From: Demequina sp.
GTDB taxonomy: Bacteria > Actinomycetota > Actinomycetes > Actinomycetales > Demequinaceae
Direction of reading: 5' to 3'
Length of the DNA: 64,000 bases
Assembly (NCBI GenBank): GCA_024707205.1
Contig: JANQAD010000001.1
Coordinates: 434,001 to 498,000, forward strand
Shown piece by piece: positions 16,497 to 25,103 of this stretch (the stretch's first letter is position 1; each line of letters begins with the position of its first letter). The notes under the pieces were generated by a model. The model had not been told where the DNA came from, did not search any database, and saw only the letters and a list, made by a program, of their open reading frames with translations. The position numbers and the translations under genes were made by a program.

Positions 16497-17145
16497 CTAC
16501 TTACCTTAATATGTAGCGCCCATTTATGTCCACTCATTTCGTCCCCTCCATTTACCTCAAATGCGCGACTTGCAAAGCGCCGCCCCTTCCGCCGCCGCCT
16601 GGTTGTGCGCCGCCTTGTCCAGCGCTGGATTCTTTGGGGCGATGCCGTTGAGGCTATGGCCGCGCTCCGACTCCGCATGGGCCTCCTGGCTATCTGCGGA
16701 TAACTGGGCGCCTGCGGCTCGTGTCGCACCAGGTCGCGACCAGCTCCTCCGGGTGGTTCCACGGATCCAGCAACCCAAGAAGCGCCTGGCCGTGGTCGAG
16801 CGCTGAGGCGGCCGCACCGTCGGGCCACCCGACGCTGACCACCACCTGGGCGCCGAGCGTCGCCTCGCGTGAGGCGAGCGTGGCTCCCGCGCCCGCATAC
16901 GCGCCATCTGGCAAGGCGACGCGGGCCTCGTCCTCTGCTACTTCACGAAGGACGCCAATCGAGACCGGCATCCGTATGTCTGGAACGTGACCTTGGACCC
17001 TCTTGGCAGTCCGTTTCCGTTGCAGGCCGCCGCGCCCGTGGATAGTGTGCTGGTATCGCAGTGGCGCGGAAACTCCGCGGCAGGGGGCGCGGTCAAGGGG
17101 GACTCCCATGAAGAAGATCCCGTTCGGGCAATATGGAGTCGACTC
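16497..17145. other. gene-poor stretch with pseudogene debris
   Basis: This 650-bp stretch has no intact gene. 16755-16971 is the pntA remnant listed separately. The minus-strand frame at about 16557-16720 (SADSQEAHAESERGHSLNGI, then ALDKAAHNQAAAEGAALCKS) looks like former coding sequence but matches no family I recognise. At 17108 a 15-codon ORF beginning MKKIPFGQYG precedes the lipoprotein gene in another frame and overlaps its ribosome site; it could be a leader or the result of an indel. Confidence 0.5.
16755..16971 (-). pseudogene. decayed pntA 5' fragment
   Basis: Reading from ATG 16971, the frame gives MPVSIGVLREVAEDEARVAL, then a deletion, then AYAGAGATLASREATLGAQVVVSVGWPDGAAASALDHGQALLGLLDP. 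It aligns with residues 1-90 of the intact PntA-1 (14183-15244) except that about 27 residues covering the region around VVTTLVRDGHTVTVEKGAGHR are missing. Homology stops at LLDP and the remaining 260 residues are absent. The two copies differ at several residues, so the duplication is not recent or the copy came from a related strain. Confidence 0.85.
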
Positions 17146-17769
17146 GTGGCACTAGTGCGGGCCGCCTTCGTTCCCTGCCTCGCGATTGTTCTCGCCGGAT
17201 GCGCTGTGGCTGATGAGCCGAGCGCCAGCCCGGCGGACGGCGACTTCGCGGCCCTTGCCGCAAGCGCGCTCGAAGACGCACGAGCCGACGGCGCGAGCGC
17301 GGCGCAGATCAGGATCATCGAGGAGTCCCTGGACTCCGGCGAAGTGTCGTTTGAGGCAGTGCAAGGCGCCGTGCATGCGACGTTTGCGTGCTTCGATGCG
17401 GCGGGCGTGCGGTACGAGGAGTTGGCTCCCGCGGTGACGAACGGGATCCTGTTCCCCAGCTACACCTTTGAGGGTGAGGACAACTCCGCGATCGCCGATG
17501 AGTGCATTCAGGCCAACTCGAACTTTGTCGAGATGCTGTACATGCGGCAGCCGGTGGCGGTCGAGGCAGCCAACGACGCCTTCGAGGCGGGAATGCCGGT
17601 GCTCATTGACTGCCTGCGCCGCCTCGGCTACGAGATCGACGACGACGTCACCGCCGACGAACTCAAGGCGATGCTCGTGATGCAGGAAGACGACATAGGC
17701 ACGCCGAAGGAACAGGAGGCGATCGACCGCTTTCGATGCGTTGGCGAAGCCGGCATCGACGGCTGGTGA
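17146..17769 (+). CDS. putative secreted lipoprotein of unknown function
   Basis: About 207 residues from GTG 17146, chosen because a GGAG ribosome site lies 7 nt upstream and because it gives a compact lipoprotein signal peptide (MALVRAAFVPCLAIVLAGC) with lipobox LAGC. The mature part is acidic and helical (FAALAASALEDARADGASAAQI, GEVSFEAVQGAVHATFACFDAAGV), with further cysteines at ADECIQ, DCLRRLGYE and RFRCVGEAG that could form disulfides. The pattern resembles small actinobacterial lipoproteins with no assigned role. It stands alone between pseudogene debris and the convergent dehydrogenase gene. Confidence 0.6.
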   Translation: MALVRAAFVPCLAIVLAGCAVADEPSASPADGDFAALAASALEDARADGASAAQIRIIEESLDSGEVSFEAVQGAVHATFACFDAAGVRYEELAPAVTNGILFPSYTFEGEDNSAIADECIQANSNFVEMLYMRQPVAVEAANDAFEAGMPVLIDCLRRLGYEIDDDVTADELKAMLVMQEDDIGTPKEQEAIDRFRCVGEAGIDGW

Positions 17770-17781
17770 TAGCGCGGTCTG

Positions 17782-19149
17782 CTACGGCCCTACGCGCACC
17801 AGCTTCTTGTTGACGAACTCGTCCGCGGCCAACAGCCCCATCTCGCGAGAGGTTCCGGAGCGCTTCACCCCGCCGAAGGGCAGCTCCGGGCTGTCCGCAA
17901 GCACGATGTTGATGTAGACCATGCCCGCGTCGATCCCGTTGGCCACGCGATCAGCCTGCTCGGCGTCGGTCGTGTACACGTACGAGCCCAGCCCGTAGCC
18001 CGTGTCGTTCGCGAGAGCAACGGCCTCGTCCTCGGAGGCGACCTTGTAGATGGTCGAGGCGGGGCCGAACAGCTCCTCGCGGTAGATGTCGTTGTCCTTG
18101 GTGACCCCGGTGAGGACCGTCGGCTGGAAGAACGCGCCCTCGCGCGTCCCACCGGTCACGAGGGTCGCGCCCTGGGCCACCGCGCGGTTGACCTGGTCCT
18201 CGAGCCGGTCCGCGGCGGCCAACGACGACAGCGGCCCGATGGTGCTGCTCTCGTCAAACCCGTCGCCGAGCACCTGGGACTTCATTGCGTCGGTGAACTT
18301 CTCCACGAACGCGTCGTACAGCGAGTCGATGACGATGAAGCGCTTGGGCGCGTTGCAAGACTGCCCGGTGTTGTCTAGGCGCGCCTCCGCGGCGGCCTCC
18401 ACCACCGAGTCGAGGTCATCGGTGGACAGCAGGATGAACGGGTCCGAGCCGCCCATCTCGAGCGCGACCTTCTTGAGGTTCGCGCCGGCGAGGGCGGCGA
18501 CGGCCGCACCCGCGCGCTCGGATCCCGTGACCGAAACGCCCGCGACGCGCGGGTCCGCGATGATCGTCGCGGCCTGGTCGTTCGAGGCGTAGACGTTGAC
18601 GTACGCGCCCTCCGGGAAGCCCGCGTCCTTGTAGATCGCGGCGATCGCGGCCGCCGACTCCGGACACTGCGGAGCGTGCTTGAGGATGATCGTGTTGCCC
18701 ACCACCAGATTGGGCGCCGCGAAGCGAGCCACCTGGTAGTACGGGAAGTTCCACGGCATGATCCCCAGCAGCGGGCCGATGGGGCTGCGGCGGATCACGG
18801 CCGTGCCCTCGCCGAGGATGTCGATGGGCTGGTCTTTAGTGATCGTCTCCGCGTTGTCCGCGTAGTACTCGGTGATGTCGGCGGCGAAGTCCACCTCGCC
18901 GTACGCGTGGGACAGCGGCTTGCCCATCTCGCGCACGATGATCGCCGCAAGCTCGTCGCGGCGCTCGCGGTGCAGCTCGGCGGCGCGGCGCACCAGCGCG
19001 GCCCGCTCACTGGCCGACGTTGTGCGCGCCCAGTTGCGATACGCACCATCGGCGGCGCTCACCGCTGCAACGATTTCGGCGTCGGTGGCCGTGGGATACG
19101 TGGCGAGGGTCTCGCCGGTGGAGGGGTTGATGACGGCGTACTCGGTCAT
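17782..19149 (-). CDS. NAD(P)-dependent succinate-semialdehyde dehydrogenase-type aldehyde dehydrogenase
   Basis: A 455-residue aldehyde dehydrogenase. MTEYAVINPSTGETLATYP begins directly with the dehydrogenase fold. PLLGIMPWNFPYYQVARFAAPNL carries the conserved Asn, EMGGSDPFILL the general-base Glu, and DNTGQSCNAPKRFIVI the catalytic Cys. The short N terminus and overall length fit the SSADH/YneI (Sad) subgroup, which oxidises succinate semialdehyde to succinate. A strong GAGGAG ribosome site precedes ATG 19149. It is the last gene of the catabolic cluster and is paralogous to the next gene; one may prefer NADP or a different semialdehyde. Confidence 0.85.
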   Translation of the reverse strand: MTEYAVINPSTGETLATYPTATDAEIVAAVSAADGAYRNWARTTSASERAALVRRAAELHRERRDELAAIIVREMGKPLSHAYGEVDFAADITEYYADNAETITKDQPIDILGEGTAVIRRSPIGPLLGIMPWNFPYYQVARFAAPNLVVGNTIILKHAPQCPESAAAIAAIYKDAGFPEGAYVNVYASNDQAATIIADPRVAGVSVTGSERAGAAVAALAGANLKKVALEMGGSDPFILLSTDDLDSVVEAAAEARLDNTGQSCNAPKRFIVIDSLYDAFVEKFTDAMKSQVLGDGFDESSTIGPLSSLAAADRLEDQVNRAVAQGATLVTGGTREGAFFQPTVLTGVTKDNDIYREELFGPASTIYKVASEDEAVALANDTGYGLGSYVYTTDAEQADRVANGIDAGMVYINIVLADSPELPFGGVKRSGTSREMGLLAADEFVNKKLVRVGP

Positions 19150-19159
19150 GTGAGTCTCC

Positions 19160-20620
19160 TCAGGTGGTGGGGATGAGCGTGTACTTGGTGGACAGGTATT
19201 CGTGGATGCCCTCGAGGCCGCCCTCGCGGCCCAGCCCGGACAGCTTCACGCCGCCGAACGGCGCCGCGGCGTTCGAGACGACGCCGACGTTGAGGCCCAT
19301 CATGCCGGTCTCGAGCCGGTCGATCATGCGGTGGCCACGGGCAAGATCCCTGGTGTAGACGTAGGAGACGAGGCCGTAGTCGGTGTCGTTGGCGAGCGCG
19401 ACCGCCTCCTCTTCCGTGGAGAACGTCGCGATGGCGAGCACAGGGCCGAAGATCTCGGTGGTCAGGATGTCGCTTCCCGGCTGCACATCGGAGATGACGG
19501 TGGGCTCAAAGAACGTGCCCTCACCCTCCACCACCGAGCCGCCCGTGAGGACGCGCGCGCCCTTGGCCACAGCGTCGGCCACAAGGACGGCAGAAGTGGA
19601 CACGGCGTCGGCGTTGATGAGCGGGCCGATGTTCACGCCGTCATCGGTGCCGCGCCCCACCTTCATGGCGGACACGCGCTCGGTCACCTTGCGCGCAAAC
19701 TCCTCGGCGACGGACGAGTGCACGATGAAGCGGTTGGCCGCCGTGCATGCCTGGCCGATGTTGCGGAACTTCGCGGCCAGCGCGCCCTCGACGGCCGCGT
19801 CCAGGTCCGCGTCCTCGAAGACCACGAATGGCGCGTTGCCGCCCAGTTCCATGGACACCCGCAGCACGCGCTCTGAGGCCTGGGCGATGAGCTTCTGCCC
19901 CACCTCCGTGGAGCCCGTGAAGGACAGCTTGCGCAGGCGCGGATCGGAGATGATCGGCGCCGACGTCTCGCGGGAGAAGTGCGTCGTAAACACGTTAATG
20001 ACGCCCGCGGGAAGGCCCACGTCCTGGAAGGTCTTGGCCAGGTACAGCGTCGTGAGCGGCGTGAGTTCCGCGGGCTTGACCACCACGGTGCAGCCGGCCG
20101 CGAGCGCGGGTGCGATCTTGCGCGTGGCCATCGCGAGCGGGAAGTTCCACGGCGTGATGAAGAAGCACGGTCCCACGGGCCGCTGGGCCACGACCATGCG
20201 CCCGGTGCCCTCGGGGTTGAGCCCGTAGCGTCCCGTGACGCGCACCGCCTCTTCGGAGAACCAGCGCAGGAACTCGTTGCCGTAGGCGACCTCGCCGCGC
20301 GCCTCCGCGAGCGGCTTTCCCATCTCGAGCGTCATGAGCAGCGCGAACTCGTCGGCACGCTCGCGCACCTTCTCGAACGCGGCGCGCAGCAGCTCCGCCC
20401 GCACTCGCGGGGCGGTCGCGGCCCACTCGTCCTTGGCGGCCACGGCGGCGTCCAGCGCGCGCACGGCGTCGCCCGCGCGGGCCGACGCTATGGTCGCGAT
20501 GACCTTGTTCGTCGCCGGGTCGTGCACATCGAGGGTCTCGCCGGCTGCGGCGTCCACCCACCCACCGCCGATGAACAGTTGGGTGGGTACTTTCGCGAGC
20601 AGCTCTTCTTCGCGGATCAT
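19160..20620 (-). CDS. gabD: NAD-dependent succinate-semialdehyde dehydrogenase
   Basis: 486 residues from ATG 20620 (MIREEELLAKVPTQLFIGGG); the longer upstream frame overlaps gabT and is not used. The dehydrogenase motifs are GPCFFITPWNFPLAMATRKIAPALAAGC, FTGSTEVGQKLIAQA, MELGGNAPFVVFEDADLD (catalytic Glu) and RNIGQACTAANRF (catalytic Cys). The spacing and the FFITPWNFP motif are typical of GabD, which completes GABA breakdown by making succinate. It overlaps the gabT stop by ATGA, so aminotransferase and dehydrogenase are co-translated, supporting the pathway assignment. Confidence 0.92.
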   Translation of the reverse strand: MIREEELLAKVPTQLFIGGGWVDAAAGETLDVHDPATNKVIATIASARAGDAVRALDAAVAAKDEWAATAPRVRAELLRAAFEKVRERADEFALLMTLEMGKPLAEARGEVAYGNEFLRWFSEEAVRVTGRYGLNPEGTGRMVVAQRPVGPCFFITPWNFPLAMATRKIAPALAAGCTVVVKPAELTPLTTLYLAKTFQDVGLPAGVINVFTTHFSRETSAPIISDPRLRKLSFTGSTEVGQKLIAQASERVLRVSMELGGNAPFVVFEDADLDAAVEGALAAKFRNIGQACTAANRFIVHSSVAEEFARKVTERVSAMKVGRGTDDGVNIGPLINADAVSTSAVLVADAVAKGARVLTGGSVVEGEGTFFEPTVISDVQPGSDILTTEIFGPVLAIATFSTEEEAVALANDTDYGLVSYVYTRDLARGHRMIDRLETGMMGLNVGVVSNAAAPFGGVKLSGLGREGGLEGIHEYLSTKYTLIPTT

Positions 20621-21975
20621 GGGATGTCCTTCAGCACGGATTCGACCACGTCGAGCCCCTCGGCAAGCAGAGCGTCGGGGATCGTGAGCGGCGGCAGGAA
20701 GCGGATGATGTTGCCGTACGTGCCGCACGTGAGCACCACCACGCCTTGCGCGATGCAGCCCTTGGCCACGGCCGACGCCAGGGCCGGGTCCGGCTCGTGC
20801 GTCCCCTCCTTCACGAACTCGACGGCCACCATGGCCCCGCGGCCGCGAACGTCACCGATGCGGGCGTCGGCCTCTTGCAGGGCGCCGAGCCGCGAGAACA
20901 GCGCCTCGCCGATCTCCTTGGCGCTCTCGATGAAGCCCTCGGTCTCGAAGGCCTCGATCGCGGCGAGCGCCGCGGCACAGGCGATGGGGTTGCCGCCGTA
21001 GGTGCCGCCGAGGCCGCCGGGGTGCGTCGCGTCCATGATCTCGGCGCGGCCGGTCACGGCCGCGAGCGGCAGGCCGCCCGCGATGCCCTTAGCCGTGGTG
21101 ATCAGGTCTGGGACGATGCCGAACAGCTCGGAGGCGAACATCGCGCCAGTGCGCGTGAAGCCCGTCTGCACCTCGTCGGCGATGAAGACCACGCCGTTCT
21201 CGTTGCACCACGCCTGAATCGCATTGAGGAAGCCGTCCGCGGGGACGATGAAGCCGCCCTCTCCCTGGATGGGCTCGATGATGACCGCCGCGAGGTTGGC
21301 GGCGCCAACCTGCTTGTCGATCACCGAGATGGCCCGCTTCGCGGCGTCCTCTCCGCTGAGCCCATCGTGGAACGGGTAGCTCATGGGGGCGCGGTAGACC
21401 TCGGAGGCGAACGGCCCAAAGCCGGACTTGTAGGGCATCGACTTGGCCGTCAGCGCCATGGTCAGGTTGGTGCGGCCGTGGTACGCGTGGTCGAACGCCA
21501 CAACGGCCTGACGCCCGGTGAACTTGCGCGCGATCTTGACGGCGTTCTCAACGGCCTCGGCCCCGCTGTTGAACAGGGCGGACTTCTTCGCGTGGTCGCC
21601 CGGCGTGAGGCGGTTGAGCGCCTCGGCCACGGCCACGTAGCCCTCGTACGGCGAGATCATGAAGCACGTGTGCGTGAAGGCCGCGGCCTGACGCTGGACG
21701 GCCTCGACCACCTTGGGGTGCGAGTTGCCAACGCTCGTGACGGCGATGCCGGCTCCGAGGTCGATGAGCGAGTTGCCGTCCGCGTCCACGATCACGCCGC
21801 CGCCCGCGGCCACGGCCGCGATTGGCACCGTGTGCGCCACGCCCACGGCGACGGCGGCGGCCTTGCGCTCGAGCAGTTCGCGCGAAACCGGGCCCGGGAT
21901 CTCGGTGACGATCCTGCGTTCCTGGGGCAGCGTCGGGCCGCCGACAACTGGAGTCATACTTGCGATGCTAGTCAC
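20617..21975 (-). CDS. gabT: 4-aminobutyrate--2-oxoglutarate aminotransferase
   Basis: A PLP-dependent class-III aminotransferase converting GABA and 2-oxoglutarate to succinate semialdehyde and glutamate. Visible motifs include GVAHTVPIAAVAAGGGVIVD, NSGAEAVENAVKIARKFTGR, the Asp-containing FIADEVQTGFTRTGAMFAS and the lysine loop DLITTAKGIAGGLPLAAV. GTG 21975 overlaps the upstream stop (GTGA) and is preferred; ATG 21957 is the alternative and would give MTPVVGGPTLPQERRI. The ending ILTIPDALLAEGLDVVESVL is typical. It sits between a second aminotransferase and gabD in one minus-strand operon. Confidence 0.93.
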   Translation of the reverse strand: MTSIASMTPVVGGPTLPQERRIVTEIPGPVSRELLERKAAAVAVGVAHTVPIAAVAAGGGVIVDADGNSLIDLGAGIAVTSVGNSHPKVVEAVQRQAAAFTHTCFMISPYEGYVAVAEALNRLTPGDHAKKSALFNSGAEAVENAVKIARKFTGRQAVVAFDHAYHGRTNLTMALTAKSMPYKSGFGPFASEVYRAPMSYPFHDGLSGEDAAKRAISVIDKQVGAANLAAVIIEPIQGEGGFIVPADGFLNAIQAWCNENGVVFIADEVQTGFTRTGAMFASELFGIVPDLITTAKGIAGGLPLAAVTGRAEIMDATHPGGLGGTYGGNPIACAAALAAIEAFETEGFIESAKEIGEALFSRLGALQEADARIGDVRGRGAMVAVEFVKEGTHEPDPALASAVAKGCIAQGVVVLTCGTYGNIIRFLPPLTIPDALLAEGLDVVESVLKDIP

Positions 21976-23294
21976 GAAGCCACCTCCGCGTCGGCGACCG
22001 CGAGAGCCTGGTCGAGCACCGCGAGACCCTGCTCCAACTCCGCCTCGGTGATCACGAGCGGCGGGGCAACGTGCATGCGGTTGAAGTGCGTGAACGGCCA
22101 CACGCCGCCCGCCTTGGCCGCGGCCGCGAAGGCGGCCATGGGCGCGTTGGCGGGGCCGCTCGCGTTGAACGGCACCAGCGGCTCGCGGGTCTCGCGGTTG
22201 CGCACCAGCTCCACCGCCCAGAACAGTCCGGTGCCGCGCACCTCGCCCACGGACGGATGAGTGGAGAGCCAGCCCTCGAGGGTGGGGCGCACCACGCGTT
22301 CACCGAGGTCGCGGACTCGTTCAAGGATCCCGTCACGCTCGAAGACGTCGAACGTCGCGACGCCGGCCGCACATGCGAGGGGGTGTCCCGAATAGGTCAG
22401 CCCACCAGGAAAGACGGTGTTGTCGAAGTGCGCCGAGATGCGCTCACTGATGACCACACCACCGAGCGGCACGTACCCGCTGTTGATGCCCTTGGCGAAG
22501 GTGATGAGATCCGGGGCGGCCCCGTCGGTCTGCCACGCGAACCACTCGCCAACGCGGCCAAAGCCCACCATCACCTCGTCCGCGATCCAGACGATCCCGT
22601 ACTTATCGCACAGCTCGCGCACGCCCGCGAGGTACCCCGGGGGCGGGATCAGCACGCCGTTGGTGCCCACGATGGTCTCGATGAGAATCGCCCCAATGGT
22701 GCTCGCGCCCTCGAGGATGATCGTCTGTTCCAGGTGCTCGAGCGCGCGCTGGCTCTCCTCCTCCGGGGTGCTCGCGTAGAACGCGGAGCGGTACAGGTAC
22801 GGTCCAAAGAAGTGGACGACGCTGGGGTCGGCGGGCTCGTTGGCCCACCTGCGCGGGTCACCGGTCGCGGTGATGGCGGTGGTCGTGTTGCCGTGGTAGC
22901 TGCGGTACATCGTCAGCACCTTGCGCTTGCCCGTCACGAGCCGCGCCATGCGCACGGCGTTCTCGTTCGCGTCGGCGCCGCCGTTGGTGAAGAACACCTT
23001 GGCGAAGTGGCCACCGGCCACCTCCACCACGCGCCTCGCCAGCTCGCCCCGCACATCCGACGCCATGGCCGGCTGGATTGTGGCGAGGGCTCCCGCTTGG
23101 GCCTGGATGGCGGCGACCAGGTCCGGGTGCTGGTGGCCGAGGTTCAGGTTGACGAGCTGGCTCGAGAAGTCGAGGTAGCTCTTGCCCTTGTCATCCCAGA
23201 AGGTACTGCCCTCTCCCCGCACCACGTTGACGGGGTTGAGGGTGGCCTGCGCGCTCCACGAGTGGAAGACGTACTTGGGGTCGTTGTCGTTCAT
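21972..23294 (-). CDS. class-III omega-aminotransferase (amine/beta-alanine or taurine:pyruvate type)
   Basis: A 440-residue PLP enzyme. WSAQATLNPVNVVRGEGSTFWD is typical of the omega-transaminase branch that uses pyruvate and terminal amines (putrescine, beta-alanine, taurine). Others include VFFTNGGADANENAVRMARL, IVWIADEVMVGFGRVGEWFA (Asp) and LITFAKGINSGYVPLGGVV (Lys). The exact donor cannot be read from sequence. The company of GabT, GabD, an MmsA-type dehydrogenase and a PuuB-like oxidase suggests polyamine or beta-alanine degradation. It is the gene immediately after mmsA in the operon, with an 11-bp gap. Confidence 0.85.
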   Translation of the reverse strand: MNDNDPKYVFHSWSAQATLNPVNVVRGEGSTFWDDKGKSYLDFSSQLVNLNLGHQHPDLVAAIQAQAGALATIQPAMASDVRGELARRVVEVAGGHFAKVFFTNGGADANENAVRMARLVTGKRKVLTMYRSYHGNTTTAITATGDPRRWANEPADPSVVHFFGPYLYRSAFYASTPEEESQRALEHLEQTIILEGASTIGAILIETIVGTNGVLIPPPGYLAGVRELCDKYGIVWIADEVMVGFGRVGEWFAWQTDGAAPDLITFAKGINSGYVPLGGVVISERISAHFDNTVFPGGLTYSGHPLACAAGVATFDVFERDGILERVRDLGERVVRPTLEGWLSTHPSVGEVRGTGLFWAVELVRNRETREPLVPFNASGPANAPMAAFAAAAKAGGVWPFTHFNRMHVAPPLVITEAELEQGLAVLDQALAVADAEVAS

Positions 23295-23305
23295 GTCCTC
23301 AGCCC

Positions 23306-24787
23306 TCAGTGGTTGCTCGGGAAACCGAGCTCGATCTGCGACTCGCTCGCATCCGGCCAGCGCGTGGTGATGACCTTGGAGCGCGTGTAGAAGTGGATGG
23401 ACTCCGGCCCGTAGATGTGGCTGTCCCCGAACAGGGAGTTCTTCCAGCCGCCGAACGAGTACGCGCCGATCGGCACGGGGATCGGCACGTTGATGCCCAC
23501 CATGCCAACCTCGATGTCCTGCTCGAACGCGCGGGCGGTGCCGCCGTCGCGAGTGAAGATCGCGGTGCCGTTCGCGAACGGGTTGCCGTTGATGATCGCC
23601 ACCGCCTCGTCGTAGGACGCGGCTCGCACCACGGACAGCACGGGTCCGAAGATCTCGTCGTCGTAGACCTTCATGCCCGGGCGCACGTTGTCGACGAGGC
23701 TCGCGCCGAGGAAGTAGCCGTCGCCCTCGAAGGTCCGAGTGGTGCCGTCGATGACCACCGACGCACCCTCCCCTGCGGCGGCCGTCACATAACTCGCCAC
23801 ACGGTCGCGGTGCTCGCGGGTGATGAGCGGGCCCATGTCGGTGGCCGAGTCGGCGCCGTCGCCGATCGTGAGCTTTGCCGCCCGCTCGCCGATCTTGGCG
23901 ATCACCGCGTCGGCCGTCGCATCGCCAACCGCAACCAGCACCGAGATCGCCATGCAGCGCTCCCCCGCCGCCCCGTACGCCGCGCCAACCGCAGCGTCGG
24001 CCGCGGAGTCGAGGTCAGCGTCGGGCATCACGATCATGTGGTTCTTGGCGCCGCCAAGGGCCTGCACGCGCTTGCCGTTCTTGGCGGCGGTCTCGTAGAT
24101 GTAGCGCGCGATCGGGGTGGAGCCGACGAAGCTGACCGCGCCAATACCAGGGGCGTTGAGCAGCGAGTCCACGGCCACCTTGTCGCCGTGGACCACGTTG
24201 AACACGCCCGCGGGCAGTCCGGCCTCCTCCCACAGCGCGGCGATGAAGTTCGCGGCGCTGGGGTCCTTCTCACTCGGCTTGAGGATACTGGCGTTGCCGC
24301 ACGCGAGAGCGGAGGCGCTCATCCACAGCGGCACCATCACCGGGAAGTTGAACGGCGTGATGCACGCGACCACGCCAACGGGAGCCTTGATGGTGTGCAC
24401 GTCTACGCCACCCGCGACGCCGATCGAATGTTCTCCCTTGAGCAGGTGCACCAGGCCGGCAGCGAACTCGACATTTTCGATGCCGCGGCTGACCTCGCCC
24501 TTCGCGTCGCTCAGCACCTTGCCGTGCTCGCGCGTGACGATCGCGGCGAGTTCGTCCTGGCGCTCCACGAGCAGCTGGCGCATGCGGAAGAAGACGTCCG
24601 CGCGCCTCACCAGGCCCGTCGCAGCCCACTTCTTCTGCGCGGCCGCGGCCACCTGGATGACGTGCGCGACCTCATCCTCGGTCGCGAACGCGACCGAGCC
24701 GGTCGCCTCACCGGTGGCAGGGTTGTAAATGGCGCCGGTCCTGGCCCCATCGCCAAAGGCCGATCCCCCAACGTGATGCTTCAACAT
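23306..24787 (-). CDS. mmsA: CoA-acylating methylmalonate/malonate-semialdehyde dehydrogenase
   Basis: 493 residues from ATG 24787 (MLKHHVGGSAFGDGAR). It is a member of the MmsA branch of aldehyde dehydrogenases, which oxidise malonate or methylmalonate semialdehyde and release acetyl- or propionyl-CoA with CO2. Branch features are ITPFNFPVMVPLWMSASALACGN, GAKNHMIVMPDADLDSAADA (the usual catalytic Glu is replaced by Asn, as in MmsA) and GAAGERCMAISV with the catalytic Cys. With the neighbouring omega-aminotransferase it would complete beta-alanine or beta-aminoisobutyrate breakdown. Confidence 0.9.
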   Translation of the reverse strand: MLKHHVGGSAFGDGARTGAIYNPATGEATGSVAFATEDEVAHVIQVAAAAQKKWAATGLVRRADVFFRMRQLLVERQDELAAIVTREHGKVLSDAKGEVSRGIENVEFAAGLVHLLKGEHSIGVAGGVDVHTIKAPVGVVACITPFNFPVMVPLWMSASALACGNASILKPSEKDPSAANFIAALWEEAGLPAGVFNVVHGDKVAVDSLLNAPGIGAVSFVGSTPIARYIYETAAKNGKRVQALGGAKNHMIVMPDADLDSAADAAVGAAYGAAGERCMAISVLVAVGDATADAVIAKIGERAAKLTIGDGADSATDMGPLITREHRDRVASYVTAAAGEGASVVIDGTTRTFEGDGYFLGASLVDNVRPGMKVYDDEIFGPVLSVVRAASYDEAVAIINGNPFANGTAIFTRDGGTARAFEQDIEVGMVGINVPIPVPIGAYSFGGWKNSLFGDSHIYGPESIHFYTRSKVITTRWPDASESQIELGFPSNH

Positions 24788-24809
24788 GCTGTATCTGTTT
24801 CCTTCATTG

Positions 24810-25103
24810 TTAACTGAGGTACACCTTGCGGAGGGTCTCGCGGACGGTCCACACCGTCTGCATCCCCTCCTCGAGCCGGACCACGCTGCCCGGCCCAATG
24901 TCGATCGCCGGCAGCGCCGGCTCGTTGAACTCCACGGTCGCGTCGCCCTCGAGCACCACGAACACCTCCTCGGCCTCCGTGTCGGGGTAGACGCCGGGCT
25001 CGCAGACCCACACGCCGACCTCGGCTCCGCGCCACTCGCCGAGCGCGCCCTCAGCGTCCGCGCCATATCGCTTACCAGGGACCATGTTCATTTCACCGCT
25101 CAC
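24810..25103 (-). CDS. small cupin-domain protein
   Basis: A 97-residue single cupin barrel (EVGVWVCEPGVYPDTEAEEVFVVLEGDATVEFNEPALPAIDIGPGSVVRLEEGMQTVW). The first metal-binding motif is degenerate: it has a Glu pair but no His-x-His. The form matches the (S)-ureidoglycine aminohydrolase-like/DUF861 cupins often found beside aminotransferases and amine oxidases. It starts at GTG 25103, overlapping the oxidase stop (GTGA). A role in handling an unstable aldehyde or imine intermediate or in regulation is a guess. Confidence 0.7.
   Translation of the reverse strand: MSGEMNMVPGKRYGADAEGALGEWRGAEVGVWVCEPGVYPDTEAEEVFVVLEGDATVEFNEPALPAIDIGPGSVVRLEEGMQTVWTVRETLRKVYLS

Noticed and set aside
16690..17109. 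140-residue minus-strand gene
   Set aside because: Only its middle matches PntA, with a deletion, and the flanks are out of context; treated as a pseudogene fragment.
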